From positions 62,001-126,000 of the forward strand of contig JALEZW010000060.1 of NCBI GenBank assembly GCA_022772675.1: DNA of 64,000 bases, read 5' to 3'. Under the pieces are notes generated by a model. It saw nothing but the letters and a program-made list of their open reading frames with translations, was not told the DNA's origin and did not search any database. Source of the stretch: Agathobacter sp. GTDB lineage: Bacteria > Bacillota > Clostridia > Lachnospirales > Lachnospiraceae. A program made the translations under genes and the position numbers. Positions 21,070-34,057 of the stretch are shown one piece after another; the first letter of the stretch is position 1; the number at the start of each line of letters is the position of its first letter.

Positions 21070-24000
21070 ATGGAGAAAAACAGAATACGTCCAGTCAAGG
21101 CTGGAAAAGGTTTGCGTATGAGCTACTCGAGACAGAAAGAAGTTCTGCAGATGCCAAATCTGATCGAAGTCCAGAAGAATTCCTATCAGTGGTTTCTGGA
21201 TGAAGGTTTAAAAGAGGCATTTGCGGATATTTCCCCTATTACAGACTATAGTGGTCATTTGAGTCTTGAGTTTGTTGACTTTACATTATGCGAAGATGAT
21301 GTAAAGTATACAATCCCGGAGTGTAAAGAAAGGGATGCAACATATGCAGCTCCTTTGAAGGTCAAGGTTAGACTGCATAACAAAGAGACAGATGAGATTA
21401 ATGAGCATGAGATTTTCATGGGAGATCTGCCTCTTATGACAGAGACCGGAACATTCGTGATCAACGGTGCTGAGCGTGTTATCGTCAGCCAGTTGGTACG
21501 TTCCCCTGGTATCTATTACGGGATTGCTCATGATAAAGTGGGTAAGACCCTTTATTCGTGTACCGTAATTCCCAACCGCGGTGCCTGGCTTGAGTATGAG
21601 ACTGACTCCAATGACGTTTTCAGTGTAAGAGTAGATAGAACCCGTAAAGTGCCGATTACCGTATTTATCCGTGCACTTGGAGTGGGTACCAACCAGCAGA
21701 TTATTGATTTGTTCGGCGAAGAACCGAAAATCCTTGCATCTTTGCAGAAGGATCCGTCTATCACAGAGCGTGAGCCCCAGGGAAGCTATGAAGCTGGTCT
21801 TTTGGAATTATATAAGAAAATCCGTCCGGGGGAGCCTCTTTCCGTAGAAAGCGCAGAGAGCCTGATTTCCGCCATGTTCTTTGACCCGAGAAGATATGAT
21901 CTGGCAAAGGTGGGACGGTATAAGTTTAATAAGAAACTGATGCTTAAGAACCGTATCAATGGACAGGTTTTGGCCGAGGATGTTCTGGATCCAACAACAG
22001 GTGAAGTGATCGCAGAGGCAGGAACCATGGTTGACCGGGATCTGGCTGATCAGATTCAGAATGCAGCTGTTCCGGCTGTATTTATCCAGACTGAGACGCG
22101 CAACGTAAAGGTTCTCTCCTCCATGATGGTTGATATTAAAGCCTGGATTCCGGAAATTGAGGATCCGAGAGAAATCGGTGTGACAGAGCTTGTTTACTAT
22201 CCGGTACTTCAGCAGATTCTGGAAGAAAATGAGACTTTGGAAGAATGCATTGAGGCCGTTAAGAGAAACATTCATGACCTGATACCGAAACATATTACAA
22301 AAGAGGATATCTTCGCGTCCATCAACTATAATATGCATTTGGAGTGGGGGATTGGAACGGATGATGATATCGACCACTTAGGAAACCGTCGTATCCGTGC
22401 TGTCGGGGAACTGTTACAGAACCAGTACCGAATTGGTTTATCCCGTTTGGAGAGAGTTGTACGTGAGCGTATGACAACACAGGATCTGGAGGGAATCTCT
22501 CCACAGAGCCTGATTAATATTAAGCCGGTAACTGCTGCAGTAAAGGAATTCTTTGGGTCTTCCCAGCTGTCCCAGTTTATGGATCAGAATAACCCGCTTG
22601 GTGAGTTGACTCATAAAAGGCGTCTTTCCGCATTGGGACCTGGTGGTCTTTCCAGAGACCGTGCCGGATTTGAGGTCCGGGACGTTCATTACTCCCATTA
22701 TGGACGTATGTGCCCAATTGAGACGCCTGAAGGACCGAACATCGGTCTTATCAACTCTCTGGCATGTTATGCAAGAATTAATGAGTACGGATTTGTTGAG
22801 GCACCGTACCGTAAAATTGATAAGTCAGATAAGGACAACCCACGTGTTACGGATGAGGTTGTATATATGACTGCAGATGAGGAAGATAATTATCATGTAG
22901 CGCAGGCCAACGAAAAACTGGATGAGGATGGACACTTTGTGCGTAATTCCGTATCCGGTCGTTACCGTGAAGAGACTCAGGAGTATGACAAGACCGCATT
23001 TGATTACATGGATGTATCTCCTAAGATGGTGTTCTCTGTTGCTACGGCACTTATCCCGTTCTTGCAGAATGACGATGCAAACCGGGCTCTGATGGGATCC
23101 AACATGCAGCGTCAGGCAGTACCGCTCCTTACCACGGAGGCCCCGGTTGTGGGAACCGGTATGGAGACTAAGACCGCAGTGGATTCCGGCGTCTGTGTTG
23201 TGGCAAAAGAGGCCGGAGTTGTTGAGAGCTCCGAGTCCAACCGCATTGTAGTTCGTGAGGAGGATGGAAACCGCAGAGAATATATTCTGACCAAGTTTGC
23301 ACGAAGCAACCAGTCCAACTGCTATAATCAAAGACCAATCGTTTTCAAGGGACAGAAGGTGGAAAAGGGTGAAGTCATTGCAGACGGTCCTTCCACATCC
23401 AATGGAGAGCTTGCCCTTGGAAAGAACCCGCTGATTGGTTTCATGACATGGGAGGGTTATAATTACGAGGATGCGGTTCTTTTAAGTGAGCGTCTGGTTG
23501 AATATGATGTGTATACATCTGTTCATATTGAAGAATATGAAGTAGAATCCCGTGACACGAAACTCGGACCGGAGGAAATTACAAGAGATGTTCCGGGTGT
23601 CGGTGATGATGCATTAAAGGATCTGGATGAGCGTGGTATTATCCGCGTGGGTGCAGAGGTTCGTGCCGGAGATATTCTGGTAGGAAAGGTTACACCCAAG
23701 GGTGAAACCGAGCTGACCGCAGAGGAGAGACTTCTTCGTGCTATTTTCGGAGAGAAAGCCCGCGAGGTTCGTGATACTTCCCTTAAGGTTCCCCACGGTG
23801 CATATGGTATTGTTGTGGATGCAAAAGTATTTACCCGTGAGAATGGTGACGAACTTTCACCGGGAGTGAATGAGGCTGTTCGAATTTATATTGCACAGAA
23901 ACGTAAGATTTCCGTTGGCGATAAGATGGCCGGACGACATGGTAACAAGGGTGTGGTTTCCCGTGTATTGCCAGTGGAGGATATGCCATACCTGCCCAAC

Positions 24001-25020
24001 GGACGTCCATTGGATATCGTATTAAATCCGCTGGGTGTGCCGTCCCGAATGAATATCGGTCAGGTCCTTGAGATTCATTTAAGTCTTGCTGCAAAGGCAC
24101 TTGGATTTAACATTGAGACACCGGTATTTGACGGTGCAAAGGAAATTGATATCCAGGATACTCTGGAACTTGCAAATGATTATGTAAATCTTCCGTTTGA
24201 CAAGGAAGAGGCTGCAGATCCGGAGTGGAAGGAAGATACAGAAATCTTCTATGAAAAATATAAGGATACTCTCCGCGAAGATGTTATGGATTATCTGTCT
24301 GAAAACCGTGCCCACAGAAGCCTGTGGAAGGGCGTTCCGATTTCCAGAGATGGAAAGGTACAGCTCCGGGATGGCCGTACCGGCGAGTGCTTCGATGGAA
24401 AGGTAACAATTGGACACATGCATTACCTGAAACTGCATCACCTGGTTGACGATAAGATCCATGCACGTTCTACAGGTCCTTACTCTTTAGTTACCCAGCA
24501 GCCGCTTGGTGGTAAAGCTCAGTTTGGTGGTCAGCGTTTCGGAGAGATGGAGGTTTGGGCACTGGAAGCATACGGTGCTGCATATACACTGCAGGAAATC
24601 CTGACGGTTAAGTCGGATGATGTTGTAGGACGTGTGAAGACCTATGAGGCAATCATTAAGGGGGAGAATATCCCTGAGCCTGGTATTCCGGAGTCCTTTA
24701 AAGTTCTCTTAAAAGAGTTACAGTCTCTGGGACTGGATGTAAAAGTACTTGACGAGGATAGAAACGAGGTTGAATTAATCGAGACCAGTGAGTACGGCAA
24801 TACCGATATTAATGCAATCATTGGAAACGATAAGGATTTCGCCTTTGAAGACAGTGAGTCTTTTGAAAAACATGGATTCACCAAGCAGGAGTTTGATGCG
24901 GAAAACGAGGAACTGGTCAACATTGAGGCAGATGAGGATGCCGAGGAGGATGATGACTTCGGAGATGCGGAGGATTTTTTTGATGACGCAGAAGAAATTC
25001 TTGATGATGACGAAGAATAA
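21070..25020 (+). CDS. rpoB: DNA-directed RNA polymerase subunit beta
   Basis: 1316 aa. The rifampicin region [34 protein letters not shown] keeps the residues equivalent to E. coli D516, H526 and S531, so it looks rifampicin-sensitive; the E. coli S522 position is Gly. The [15 protein letters not shown] and [28 protein letters not shown] motifs are intact. The last about 60 residues form an acidic tail common in Lachnospiraceae. The start follows GAGAGGTGAAACGTCA. Confidence 0.98.
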   Translation: MEKNRIRPVKAGKGLRMSYSRQKEVLQMPNLIEVQKNSYQWFLDEGLKEAFADISPITDYSGHLSLEFVDFTLCEDDVKYTIPECKERDATYAAPLKVKVRLHNKETDEINEHEIFMGDLPLMTETGTFVINGAERVIVSQLVRSPGIYYGIAHDKVGKTLYSCTVIPNRGAWLEYETDSNDVFSVRVDRTRKVPITVFIRALGVGTNQQIIDLFGEEPKILASLQKDPSITEREPQGSYEAGLLELYKKIRPGEPLSVESAESLISAMFFDPRRYDLAKVGRYKFNKKLMLKNRINGQVLAEDVLDPTTGEVIAEAGTMVDRDLADQIQNAAVPAVFIQTETRNVKVLSSMMVDIKAWIPEIEDPREIGVTELVYYPVLQQILEENETLEECIEAVKRNIHDLIPKHITKEDIFASINYNMHLEWGIGTDDDIDHLGNRRIRAVGELLQNQYRIGLSRLERVVRERMTTQDLEGISPQSLINIKPVTAAVKEFFGSSQLSQFMDQNNPLGELTHKRRLSALGPGGLSRDRAGFEVRDVHYSHYGRMCPIETPEGPNIGLINSLACYARINEYGFVEAPYRKIDKSDKDNPRVTDEVVYMTADEEDNYHVAQANEKLDEDGHFVRNSVSGRYREETQEYDKTAFDYMDVSPKMVFSVATALIPFLQNDDANRALMGSNMQRQAVPLLTTEAPVVGTGMETKTAVDSGVCVVAKEAGVVESSESNRIVVREEDGNRREYILTKFARSNQSNCYNQRPIVFKGQKVEKGEVIADGPSTSNGELALGKNPLIGFMTWEGYNYEDAVLLSERLVEYDVYTSVHIEEYEVESRDTKLGPEEITRDVPGVGDDALKDLDERGIIRVGAEVRAGDILVGKVTPKGETELTAEERLLRAIFGEKAREVRDTSLKVPHGAYGIVVDAKVFTRENGDELSPGVNEAVRIYIAQKRKISVGDKMAGRHGNKGVVSRVLPVEDMPYLPNGRPLDIVLNPLGVPSRMNIGQVLEIHLSLAAKALGFNIETPVFDGAKEIDIQDTLELANDYVNLPFDKEEAADPEWKEDTEIFYEKYKDTLREDVMDYLSENRAHRSLWKGVPISRDGKVQLRDGRTGECFDGKVTIGHMHYLKLHHLVDDKIHARSTGPYSLVTQQPLGGKAQFGGQRFGEMEVWALEAYGAAYTLQEILTVKSDDVVGRVKTYEAIIKGENIPEPGIPESFKVLLKELQSLGLDVKVLDEDRNEVELIETSEYGNTDINAIIGNDKDFAFEDSESFEKHGFTKQEFDAENEELVNIEADEDAEEDDDFGDAEDFFDDAEEILDDDEE

Positions 25021-25040
25021 TGGGGAAGGAGTGTCATACA

Positions 25041-28000
25041 ATGCCAGAAACAAATAATAAGGACATGAATCAGGCAATGCAGTTCGATGCCATCCAGATT
25101 GGACTGGCATCTCCTGAGAAAATCCGGGAGTGGTCCCATGGCGAAGTAAAAAAACCTGAGACTATCAATTACAGAACCTTAAAGCCTGAGAAGGATGGAC
25201 TGTTCTGTGAGAAAATTTTCGGACCCACAAAGGACTGGGAATGTCATTGTGGTAAATATAAGAAAATCCGTTATAAAGGCGTTGTCTGCGACCGCTGTGG
25301 TGTAGAAATTACGAAATCCAGCGTCCGCAGAGAGCGTATGGGACACATTGAGCTGGCAGCTCCTGTTTCCCATATCTGGTATTTCAAGGGGATTCCATCC
25401 CGTATGGGACTGATCCTTGATTTATCACCTCGCGTGCTTGAGCGTGTACTGTATTTTGCATCCTATATTGTACTGGATGCAGGAGATACTTCTCTTGCAT
25501 ATAAGCAGATTCTTTCCGAGGCTGAGTATCAGGAAGCCAGAGAACAGTACGGAAATGCATTCCGTGTAGGAATGGGGGCCGAGGCTGTTCTGGAGCTGTT
25601 ACAGGCGATTGATCTGGAGAAAGATTCTGCAGAGCTTAAGGCTGAACTGGAGAATGCAACCGGTCAGAAGCGGGCGCGTATTATTAAGCGTCTTGAGGTC
25701 GTTGAGGCTTTCCGTGAGTCAGGAAATAAACCGGAGTGGATGATCATGACAGTAATTCCTGTCATTCCACCGGATTTGCGACCAATGGTTCAGCTGGATG
25801 GAGGCCGTTTTGCCACATCTGATTTAAATGATTTATACAGAAGAATTATTAACCGTAATAACCGTTTAAGAAGACTGCTGGATTTAGGTGCTCCGGATAT
25901 CATTGTCCGCAACGAAAAACGTATGCTGCAGGAGGCTGTGGATGCCCTTATCGATAACGGCCGTCGCGGCCGTCCGGTTACAGGACCCGGAAACAGAGCA
26001 CTCAAGTCCCTGTCAGATATGTTAAAGGGTAAGGGCGGCCGTTTCCGTCAGAACCTGTTAGGAAAGCGTGTCGATTATTCCGGCCGTTCCGTTATCTGTG
26101 TAGAGCCAAAGCTTAAAATATATCAGTGTGGTCTGCCAAAGGAAATGGCAATCGAGCTGTTTAAGCCTTTCGTAATGAAGGAACTTGCAGCAAAAGGTAT
26201 TGCGCATAATATCAAGAGTGCAAAGAAGATGGTAGAGAGACTTCAGCCGGAGGTTTGGGATGTGCTTGAGGAAGTAATCAAAGAACATCCGGTTATGCTG
26301 AACCGTGCTCCTACACTGCACAGACTTGGTATTCAGGCATTCGAGCCGATTCTGGTAGAAGGTAAGGCTATTAAGCTGCATCCTCTGGTATGTACCGCAT
26401 TTAATGCCGATTTCGATGGAGACCAGATGGCTGTGCATCTCCCACTTTCTGTAGAGGCGCAGGCAGAGTGCCGTTTTATGCTCTTATCACCGAACAACCT
26501 GTTAAAACCGTCTGATGGTGGACTGGTAGCCGTTCCTTCCCAGGATATGGTCCTTGGTGTTTACTATCTGACTATGCACAAGCTTGCTGATTACCAGGAT
26601 AAAGAGGGTGCTGTTGCAGTTTCTGATAAGGTATATAATGACCTTGAGGAATTAAAGGCAGCAACTATTCCGGATCCGGAAACCGGCAAGAGTGAGGTGG
26701 GCTTATATGATCTGATCTGGTTTGAAGATACAACGGATAATAACCGCCGTGTTCTTTGTAAACCAATGGATCTTTTTGGATATCATTTTGGCAGTATGAA
26801 TCAGGCATTGCTCGCTTACGAAAATGGTGAGATTACCCTCCATCAGAACATTTATGTATACCGTAAGGCAGTAATGGAAGATGGAACGGAAGTTTCCGGT
26901 TTTATAAAGACGACACTGGGACTTTTGATTTTTAATGAAATTATCCCGCAGGATCTTGGATTTGTGGACAGAAGCAAGCCGGAAAATGTGCTGAAGCTGG
27001 AAGTGGATTTCCATGTTGGAAAGAAACAGATTAAGCAGATTCTTGAGAAAGTAATCAATATTCATGGCGCAACCAAGACCGCAGAGGTTCTGGATGATGT
27101 TAAGGCTATGGGTTACGGATATTCTACCCGCGCAGCCATGACGGTATCCATTTCCGATATGACGGTGCCGCCACAGAAGCCGCAGATGATTGAAGAGGCT
27201 CAGAACACCGTTGACCGCATCACGAAACAGTATAAACGTGGTCTTATTACAGAGGAAGAGCGTTATAAGGAAGTGGTAGAAACCTGGAAAGAGACCGATG
27301 ATGAACTTACCACAGCGCTTCTGACCGGGTTGGATAAATATAACAACATTTTCATGATGGCTGACTCCGGAGCCCGTGGTTCCGATAAGCAGATCAAACA
27401 GCTTGCAGGTATGCGAGGACTTATGGCTGATACAACCGGTAGAACCATCGAGCTGCCAATTAAGTCAAACTTCCGTGAAGGTCTTGATGTATTGGAGTAC
27501 TTCATGTCTGCCCATGGAGCCCGTAAGGGACTTTCTGATACGGCTCTGCGTACCGCCGACAGTGGATACCTCACCAGACGTCTGGTTGATGTTTCCCAGC
27601 ACATGATCGTCCGCGAGTCTGACTGCTGTGCTGGAAAGAACCGCGAGATTCCGGGAATGGTTGTAAAGGCATTTATGGAAGGCAAGGAGGAAATCGAAAG
27701 CCTGGAAGAAAGAATTACAGGTCGTTTCGCCTGTGAGACTATTTGCGATAAGGATGGAAATGTTATTGTAAAGGCAAACCATATGATTACGCCCCGCCGT
27801 GCAGCGGCTGTTGTAACGAAAGGTGTGGATGAAAAAGGTGAGCCAATTACAAGTGTAAAGATTCGTACGATTCTTACCTGCCGTTCCCATATGGGAGTCT
27901 GTGCAAAGTGCTATGGATCCAACATGGCAACCGGCCAGGCAGTCCAGGTAGGTGAAGCGATTGGTATCATTGCAGCACAGTCCATTGGTGAGCCGGGTAC

Positions 28001-28916
28001 ACAGCTTACCATGAGAACCTTCCATACCGGAGGTGTTGCAGGTAACGATATTACCCAGGGTCTTCCCCGTGTCGAGGAAATCTTTGAGGCGCGTAAGCCG
28101 AAGGGACTTGCAATCATTACCGAGTTTGGCGGTGTTGCCACCATTAAGGATACAAAGAAGAAGAGGGAAGTTATTGTAACCAGTCAGGAAACCGGTGAGA
28201 CAAAGGCTTATCTGATTCCTTATGGCTCCCGTATTAAGATTATGGATGGCGCAGTTCTTGAAGCAGGTGATGAGCTGACAGAAGGTTCTGTAAATCCGCA
28301 TGATATCTTAAAAATTAAGGGTGTCCGTGCCGTTCAGGATTACATGCTTCGTGAAGTACAGCGTGTTTATCGTCTGCAGGGTGTAGAAATCAACGATAAG
28401 CATATTGAGGTTATTGTTCGCCAGATGCTTCAGAAAATTCGTGTAGAGGATAACGGAGATTCGGATCTTTTACCTGGAAGCATGGTAGATTCCCTTGACT
28501 TCATGGAGTTAAATGAGCAGTTAGAGGAAGAGGGCAAGACTCCGGCAGTTGGTTCCCAGGTTTTACTTGGAATCACAAAGGCATCCCTTGCAACGAATTC
28601 CTTCCTGTCTGCGGCATCTTTCCAGGAGACCACCAAGGTTCTTACAGAGGCTGCAATCAAGGGTAAGATTGATCCATTGATCGGTATGAAAGAAAATGTT
28701 ATCATTGGTAAGCTGATTCCGGCTGGAACAGGTATGAAGAGATATCGTAATATCAAACTGGACAGTGATATTAATGAGGAAGAAGAGCTTTCCTTTGATG
28801 ATCTGGAGGATTTCTCCATGGAAGAGGAGGAAGAACTGATTCCAACCGTAACAGTTCCGGATGGAACAGATTTGTCGGCCCTTAGTATTATGAGTGGAGA
28901 AACAACGGAAGAATAG
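25041..28916 (+). CDS. rpoC: DNA-directed RNA polymerase subunit beta'
   Basis: 1291 aa. The N-terminal zinc finger ([20 protein letters not shown]), the catalytic [16 protein letters not shown] with the Mg-binding aspartates (about residue 455), and the second zinc-site [13 protein letters not shown] are all present. The ATG at 25041 is chosen because GGGGAAGGAG lies ten bases upstream; an in-frame ATG at 25020 overlapping the rpoB stop includes that site. Confidence 0.98.
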   Translation: MPETNNKDMNQAMQFDAIQIGLASPEKIREWSHGEVKKPETINYRTLKPEKDGLFCEKIFGPTKDWECHCGKYKKIRYKGVVCDRCGVEITKSSVRRERMGHIELAAPVSHIWYFKGIPSRMGLILDLSPRVLERVLYFASYIVLDAGDTSLAYKQILSEAEYQEAREQYGNAFRVGMGAEAVLELLQAIDLEKDSAELKAELENATGQKRARIIKRLEVVEAFRESGNKPEWMIMTVIPVIPPDLRPMVQLDGGRFATSDLNDLYRRIINRNNRLRRLLDLGAPDIIVRNEKRMLQEAVDALIDNGRRGRPVTGPGNRALKSLSDMLKGKGGRFRQNLLGKRVDYSGRSVICVEPKLKIYQCGLPKEMAIELFKPFVMKELAAKGIAHNIKSAKKMVERLQPEVWDVLEEVIKEHPVMLNRAPTLHRLGIQAFEPILVEGKAIKLHPLVCTAFNADFDGDQMAVHLPLSVEAQAECRFMLLSPNNLLKPSDGGLVAVPSQDMVLGVYYLTMHKLADYQDKEGAVAVSDKVYNDLEELKAATIPDPETGKSEVGLYDLIWFEDTTDNNRRVLCKPMDLFGYHFGSMNQALLAYENGEITLHQNIYVYRKAVMEDGTEVSGFIKTTLGLLIFNEIIPQDLGFVDRSKPENVLKLEVDFHVGKKQIKQILEKVINIHGATKTAEVLDDVKAMGYGYSTRAAMTVSISDMTVPPQKPQMIEEAQNTVDRITKQYKRGLITEEERYKEVVETWKETDDELTTALLTGLDKYNNIFMMADSGARGSDKQIKQLAGMRGLMADTTGRTIELPIKSNFREGLDVLEYFMSAHGARKGLSDTALRTADSGYLTRRLVDVSQHMIVRESDCCAGKNREIPGMVVKAFMEGKEEIESLEERITGRFACETICDKDGNVIVKANHMITPRRAAAVVTKGVDEKGEPITSVKIRTILTCRSHMGVCAKCYGSNMATGQAVQVGEAIGIIAAQSIGEPGTQLTMRTFHTGGVAGNDITQGLPRVEEIFEARKPKGLAIITEFGGVATIKDTKKKREVIVTSQETGETKAYLIPYGSRIKIMDGAVLEAGDELTEGSVNPHDILKIKGVRAVQDYMLREVQRVYRLQGVEINDKHIEVIVRQMLQKIRVEDNGDSDLLPGSMVDSLDFMELNEQLEEEGKTPAVGSQVLLGITKASLATNSFLSAASFQETTKVLTEAAIKGKIDPLIGMKENVIIGKLIPAGTGMKRYRNIKLDSDINEEEELSFDDLEDFSMEEEEELIPTVTVPDGTDLSALSIMSGETTEE

Positions 28917-28941
28917 AATAAAAACATATGATTTTGTAAAA

Positions 28942-28976
28942 AAGAGAGTCGCAGGTTACTGCGGCTCTCTTGAATT
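28942..28976 (+). terminator. Terminator of rpoBC
   Basis: 13-bp stem 28942-28954 / 28959-28971 (AAGAGAGTCGCAG with CTGCGGCTCTCTT, one G-U), GTTA loop, then GAATTT. Confidence 0.8.
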
Positions 28977-29045
28977 TAAAGAATATGTAATTGGGGATTT
29001 TCTTCTGCTGATTCTTGCCTGTTGTTGTTTTCTTTTTGAAAATGC

Positions 29046-29074
29046 TTGACAAATGGCTCGTAAATTTATATAAT
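29046..29074 (+). promoter_or_regulatory. Consensus promoter of the str operon
   Basis: Exact TTGACA (29046-29051), 17-bp spacer, exact TATAAT (29069-29074). It is the only perfect consensus promoter seen in the window. Confidence 0.9.
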
Positions 29075-29130
29075 ATTTTAGCGTGCATTGTGAGAGCATG
29101 CAAAAGATAAGATTACAGGAGGTGAAAATA

Positions 29131-29550
29131 ATGCCAACATTCAACCAGTTAGTAAGAAAAGGACGTCAGACTACTGTAAAGAAGTCTACAGCACCTGCAC
29201 TTCAGAGAAGCTTTAACTCTCTGCAGAAGAAGCCAATCAATACTTCTTCTCCACAGAAGAGGGGTGTTTGTACAGCTGTTAAGACAGCAACTCCTAAGAA
29301 ACCTAACTCAGCTCTTCGTAAGATCGCCAGAGTTCGTCTTTCTAACGGAATTGAAGTTACATCTTATATTCCGGGAGAGGGACACAACTTACAGGAGCAT
29401 AGCGTTGTTCTGATTCGTGGTGGCCGTGTTAAGGATTTACCTGGTACACGTTACCATATTATCCGTGGTACATTAGATACCGCCGGTGTTGCGAACAGAA
29501 AGCAGGCACGTTCTAAGTACGGTGCCAAGAGACCAAAGGCAGCTAAATAA
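29131..29550 (+). CDS. rpsL: 30S ribosomal protein S12
   Basis: A 139-aa decoding-centre protein. [11 protein letters not shown] and [13 protein letters not shown] are intact, with the lysines whose change gives streptomycin resistance still present. The ATG at 29131 follows AGGAGGTGAAAATA; a longer open frame upstream has no site. Confidence 0.97.
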   Translation: MPTFNQLVRKGRQTTVKKSTAPALQRSFNSLQKKPINTSSPQKRGVCTAVKTATPKKPNSALRKIARVRLSNGIEVTSYIPGEGHNLQEHSVVLIRGGRVKDLPGTRYHIIRGTLDTAGVANRKQARSKYGAKRPKAAK

Positions 29551-30278
<728 letters not shown>

Positions 30279-30320
30279 TTTCTATCAGGGATTCGATTAT
30301 AAAATTAGGAGGAAAAAATC

Positions 30321-32435
30321 TTGGCTGGAAGAGAATATCCACTTGAGAGAACCAGAAATATCGGAATTATGGCTCATATCGATGCTGGTAAGACAACATT
30401 AACAGAGCGTATTCTTTATTACACTGGTGTAAATTACAAAATCGGTGATACTCATGAAGGTACTGCTACCATGGACTGGATGGAACAGGAGCAGGAACGT
30501 GGTATCACAATTACTTCAGCCGCTACAACCTGTCACTGGACACAGGAAGAGTTCACCAAGCCAAAGCCTGGTGCACTTGAGCATCGTATCAACATTATCG
30601 ATACTCCTGGACACGTAGACTTTACGGTTGAGGTAGAGCGTTCACTCCGTGTATTGGACGGTGCCGTTGGTGTTTTCTGTGCAAAGGGTGGTGTTGAGCC
30701 GCAGTCAGAAAATGTATGGCGTCAGGCTGATACCTACAATGTACCGCGTATGGCATTCATCAATAAGATGGATATCTTAGGTGCAAACTTCTACGGAGCT
30801 GTTGAACAGATCCGTACAAGATTAGGAAAGAACGCAATCGTTCTCCAGTTACCAATCGGTAAAGAGGACGATTTCAAGGGAATCATCGACCTGTTCGAAA
30901 TGAAAGCATATATCTACAATGATGAGAAGGGTGACGATATCACAGTTACCGATGATCTTGGAGATATGAAAGAGCAGGCAGAGGAATATCGTACAGAACT
31001 GATTGAGAAAATCTGTGAGTTAGACGATGATCTTATGATGCAGTACCTTGAAGGCGAAGAACCATCTGTTGACGAGATGAAGAAGGTTCTTCGTAAAGCA
31101 ACATGTGAGTGTACTGCAGTACCTGTTTGCTGTGGTTCCGCATACAGAAACAAGGGTGTTCAGAAATTATTGGATGCAATTATTGAGTATATGCCGGCTC
31201 CAACCGACATCCCGGCAATCAAGGGTGTGGATCTGGATGGCAATGAGGTTGAGAGACATTCTTCTGATGAAGAGCCTTTCGCTGCACTTGCATTTAAGAT
31301 TATGGCTGATCCATTCGTAGGAAAGCTTGCTTACTTCCGTGTTTATTCCGGAACATGTAAGTCTGGTTCTTACGTATTAAATGCAACTAAGGATAAGAAG
31401 GAGCGTGTTGGACGTATTCTTCAGATGCATGCAAATAAGCGTGCAGAGCTGGATATCGTTTACTCCGGAGATATCGCTGCAGCAGTTGGATTTAAGTTTA
31501 CAACTACCGGTGATACCATCTGTGATGAGCAGCATCCGGTAATCCTTGAGTCTATGGAGTTCCCGGAGCCGGTTATCGAGCTCGCAATCGAGCCAAAGAC
31601 AAAGGCTGGTCAGGGCAAGTTAGGAGAAGCTTTAGCGAAGCTTGCTGAGGAGGATCCGACATTCCGTGCACATACAGACCAGGAAACAGGTCAGACTATT
31701 ATCGCTGGAATGGGAGAGTTACATCTGGAGATTATCGTAGACCGTCTGCTTCGTGAGTTTAAAGTAGAGGCAAACGTAGGTGCTCCACAGGTAGCTTACA
31801 AAGAGACATTTACAAAGCCTGTTGATCAGGAATACAAATATGCAAAGCAGTCCGGTGGACGTGGACAGTACGGACACTGTAAGGTGCGTTTCGAGCCGAT
31901 GGATGCCAACGGAGAGGAACTGTTCAAGTTTGATTCTGAGGTTGTCGGCGGTGCTATTCCAAAGGAATATATCCCGGCTATCGGAGAGGGTATCGAGGAG
32001 GCTACAAAGGCTGGTTCCCTTGGCGGATTCCCGGTTGTAGGTATCCACGCTACTGTATATGATGGATCTTATCATGAAGTCGATTCATCCGAGATGGCAT
32101 TCCATATTGCTGGATCCATGTGTTTCAAGGAGGCTATGGCAAAAGCAGCTCCGGTTCTTCTTGAGCCAATTATGAAGGTTGAAGTTACCATGCCTGAGGA
32201 ATATATGGGAGATGTTATCGGTGATATCAATTCCCGTCGTGGACGTATCGAGGGAATGGATGATCTGGGCGGCGGAAAAATTGTGCATGCATATGTTCCG
32301 CTTGCAGAAATGTTCGGATATTCCACAGACTTACGTTCCAAGACACAGGGTCGTGGAAACTACTCTATGTTCTTCGAGAAGTATGAGCCGGTACCAAAGA
32401 ATGTACAGGACAAGCTGCTTGCAAAGTCAAAGTAA
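30321..32435 (+). CDS. fusA: Elongation factor G
   Basis: 704-aa translocation GTPase. G1 [10 protein letters not shown]2 region with [12 protein letters not shown]3 DTPGHVDF and G4 NKMD are visible, then domains II-V. It uses a TTG start (30321) behind TTAGGAGG, an unusual initiator for so highly expressed a gene. It is complete. Confidence 0.98.
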   Translation: MAGREYPLERTRNIGIMAHIDAGKTTLTERILYYTGVNYKIGDTHEGTATMDWMEQEQERGITITSAATTCHWTQEEFTKPKPGALEHRINIIDTPGHVDFTVEVERSLRVLDGAVGVFCAKGGVEPQSENVWRQADTYNVPRMAFINKMDILGANFYGAVEQIRTRLGKNAIVLQLPIGKEDDFKGIIDLFEMKAYIYNDEKGDDITVTDDLGDMKEQAEEYRTELIEKICELDDDLMMQYLEGEEPSVDEMKKVLRKATCECTAVPVCCGSAYRNKGVQKLLDAIIEYMPAPTDIPAIKGVDLDGNEVERHSSDEEPFAALAFKIMADPFVGKLAYFRVYSGTCKSGSYVLNATKDKKERVGRILQMHANKRAELDIVYSGDIAAAVGFKFTTTGDTICDEQHPVILESMEFPEPVIELAIEPKTKAGQGKLGEALAKLAEEDPTFRAHTDQETGQTIIAGMGELHLEIIVDRLLREFKVEANVGAPQVAYKETFTKPVDQEYKYAKQSGGRGQYGHCKVRFEPMDANGEELFKFDSEVVGGAIPKEYIPAIGEGIEEATKAGSLGGFPVVGIHATVYDGSYHEVDSSEMAFHIAGSMCFKEAMAKAAPVLLEPIMKVEVTMPEEYMGDVIGDINSRRGRIEGMDDLGGGKIVHAYVPLAEMFGYSTDLRSKTQGRGNYSMFFEKYEPVPKNVQDKLLAKSK

Positions 32436-32446
32436 TTAAAAATGAG

Positions 32447-32475
32447 TGCAATTCCCCGAAAATCGGGGAATTGCA
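32447..32475 (+). promoter_or_regulatory. Perfect hairpin between fusA and tuf
   Basis: 13-bp perfect stem TGCAATTCCCCGA / TCGGGGAATTGCA with an AAA loop. No T-tract follows, so it is more likely a 3'-end stabiliser or partial terminator for fusA. Confidence 0.6.
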
Positions 32476-32486
32476 ATGAAAAAAGC

Positions 32487-32515
32487 TTGAAAAAGCATAG
32501 ATTATTAGATATAAT
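32487..32515 (+). promoter_or_regulatory. Internal promoter of tuf
   Basis: TTGAAA (32487-32492), 17-bp spacer, TATAAT (32510-32515), giving tuf an independent transcript inside the str operon. Confidence 0.75.
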
Positions 32516-32594
32516 CTAATCAGTCGGTTATAAACCAATAACAACAAAACCAAGCCCTGGTAATGGGCATAAAAATGAAGGAGGACTTTTCAAA

Positions 32595-33782
32595 ATGGCA
32601 AAGGCTAAATTTGAAAGAACAAAGGCGCATTGTAATATTGGTACCATTGGTCACGTAGATCATGGTAAAACAACTTTAACAGCTGCTATCACTAAAGTAT
32701 TAGCAGAGAGAGTTCCTGGAAACGCTAAGGTAGATTTCGAGAATATCGATAAGGCTCCGGAAGAGAGAGAGCGTGGTATCACAATTTCTACTGCACACGT
32801 TGAGTACCAGACAGAGAAGAGACATTACGCACACGTTGACTGTCCTGGACATGCTGACTACGTTAAGAACATGATTACTGGTGCAGCTCAGATGGATGGT
32901 GCTATCCTTGTTGTAGCTGCTACTGATGGTGTTATGGCTCAGACAAAGGAGCATATCCTTCTGTCTCGTCAGGTAGGTGTACCTTACATCATCGTATTCT
33001 TAAATAAGTGCGATATGGTTGACGATCCAGAGCTCATCGAGTTAGTTGAGATGGAAGTTACTGAGCAGCTTGAAGAGTATGGTTTCAATGACTGCCCAAT
33101 CATCAAGGGTTCTGCTCTTAAGGCTCTTGAGGATCCAAACGGCGAGTGGGGAGACAAGATCATGGAGCTTATGGATACTGTTGATTCTTATATCCCGGAT
33201 CCAGAGCGTGATACTGATAAGCCATTCCTTATGCCAGTCGAGGACGTATTTACAATTACCGGTCGTGGTACTGTAGCAACTGGTAGAGTAGAGCGTGGTA
33301 CCTTACACCTGAATGAGGAGTTAGAGATCCTCGGTGTTAAGGATGATGTTCAGAAGACTGTTGTAACCGGTATCGAGATGTTCCGTAAGCAGTTAGACGA
33401 GGCTATGGCTGGTGATAACATCGGTGCATTACTTCGTGGTATCAACCGTGACCAGATCGTTCGTGGACAGGTTCTTGCTAAGCCAGGTACTGTTACCTGC
33501 CATCACAAGTTTACCGCTCAGGTTTACGTATTAACTAAGGACGAAGGTGGACGTCATACTCCATTCTTCAATAACTATCGTCCACAGTTCTACTTCAGAA
33601 CAACTGACGTTACAGGTGTTTGTGAGCTTCCGGAAGGAACAGAGATGTGTATGCCTGGTGATAACGTAGAGATGACTATCGAGCTGATTCACCCGGTAGC
33701 TATGGAGCAGGGTCTTACATTCGCTATCCGCGAGGGTGGACGTACAGTAGGTTCTGGACGTGTAGCAACTGTCATCGAGTAA
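32595..33782 (+). CDS. tuf: Elongation factor Tu
   Basis: 395-aa aminoacyl-tRNA carrier GTPase. [26 protein letters not shown] and NKCD are all present, and domains II and III are complete. AAGGAGGACTTTTCAAA precedes the ATG. It has its own promoter and a strong terminator downstream. Confidence 0.98.
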   Translation: MAKAKFERTKAHCNIGTIGHVDHGKTTLTAAITKVLAERVPGNAKVDFENIDKAPEERERGITISTAHVEYQTEKRHYAHVDCPGHADYVKNMITGAAQMDGAILVVAATDGVMAQTKEHILLSRQVGVPYIIVFLNKCDMVDDPELIELVEMEVTEQLEEYGFNDCPIIKGSALKALEDPNGEWGDKIMELMDTVDSYIPDPERDTDKPFLMPVEDVFTITGRGTVATGRVERGTLHLNEELEILGVKDDVQKTVVTGIEMFRKQLDEAMAGDNIGALLRGINRDQIVRGQVLAKPGTVTCHHKFTAQVYVLTKDEGGRHTPFFNNYRPQFYFRTTDVTGVCELPEGTEMCMPGDNVEMTIELIHPVAMEQGLTFAIREGGRTVGSGRVATVIE

Positions 33783-33802
33783 TTTGCGCGTAAGCAATGA
33801 GG

Positions 33803-33931
33803 TAAGCGCCGGTTAAGGTGATAATAATAGGGACTCCAAGTTTACTTGGAAGTCCCTATTTTATTGCCTTTGCGGGCATTTAGCGAATGCCCGCGACCGA
33901 GGAAATGCGGAGCATTTTCGAGGGGCGCTTA
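33803..33931. repeat. Nested inverted-repeat element downstream of tuf
   Basis: Outer arms TAAGCGCC (33803-33810) and GGCGCTTA (33924-33931) enclose the tuf terminator, a perfect hairpin GCGGGCATT-TAGCG-AATGCCCGC (33872-33894) and GAAATGC-GGA-GCATTTTC. It has the same plan as the element after rplL. The 80 bases beyond it (to 34013) hold no supported gene. Confidence 0.6.
33826..33866 (+). terminator. Terminator of tuf
   Basis: AATAGGGACTCCAAG (33826-33840) pairs with CTTGGAAGTCCCTATT (33845-33860) with one bulged base, TTTA loop, then TTATTG. Confidence 0.9.
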
Positions 33932-34013
33932 TCGGTCTTTCGGAGATTTCTTGGGAGCCTTTTTACGTCTGTGTAACAGTGCAAATGTGGTCAGCGGTGC
34001 CAAAACGGTGCCA

Positions 34014-34052
34014 GAAAACAAAACCTCCAACGAATTCAGCTATCCGTTGGAG
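34014..34052 (-). terminator. Terminator of the DUF3800 gene
   Basis: Minus strand: CTCCAACG / CGTTGGAG (34045-34052 and 34025-34032) with a 12-nt loop, followed by GTTTTGTTTTC. Confidence 0.75.
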
Positions 34053-34057
34053 ATAAT

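Noticed and set aside
22540-22670. Rifampicin-resistance change in rpoB
   Set aside because: The classic positions (E. coli D516, H526, S531) are wild type. Gly at the S522 position was noted, but natural variation at this site in Firmicutes is likely.
27465-28301. 278-codon minus-strand frame
   Set aside because: Antisense to the most conserved part of rpoC; composition and setting mark it as a shadow.
33995-34012. Attachment-site-like direct repeat GGTGCC-AAAAC-GGTGCC
   Set aside because: Only six bases per copy, no integrase and no matching repeat at the other side of the DUF3800 island.
33938-34035. 36-residue minus-strand frame ending RRKKAPKKSPKDR
   Set aside because: It resembles a hydrophobic segment with a basic tail, as at the end of a surface protein, but it has no start and overlaps the DUF3800 terminator; too little to call.
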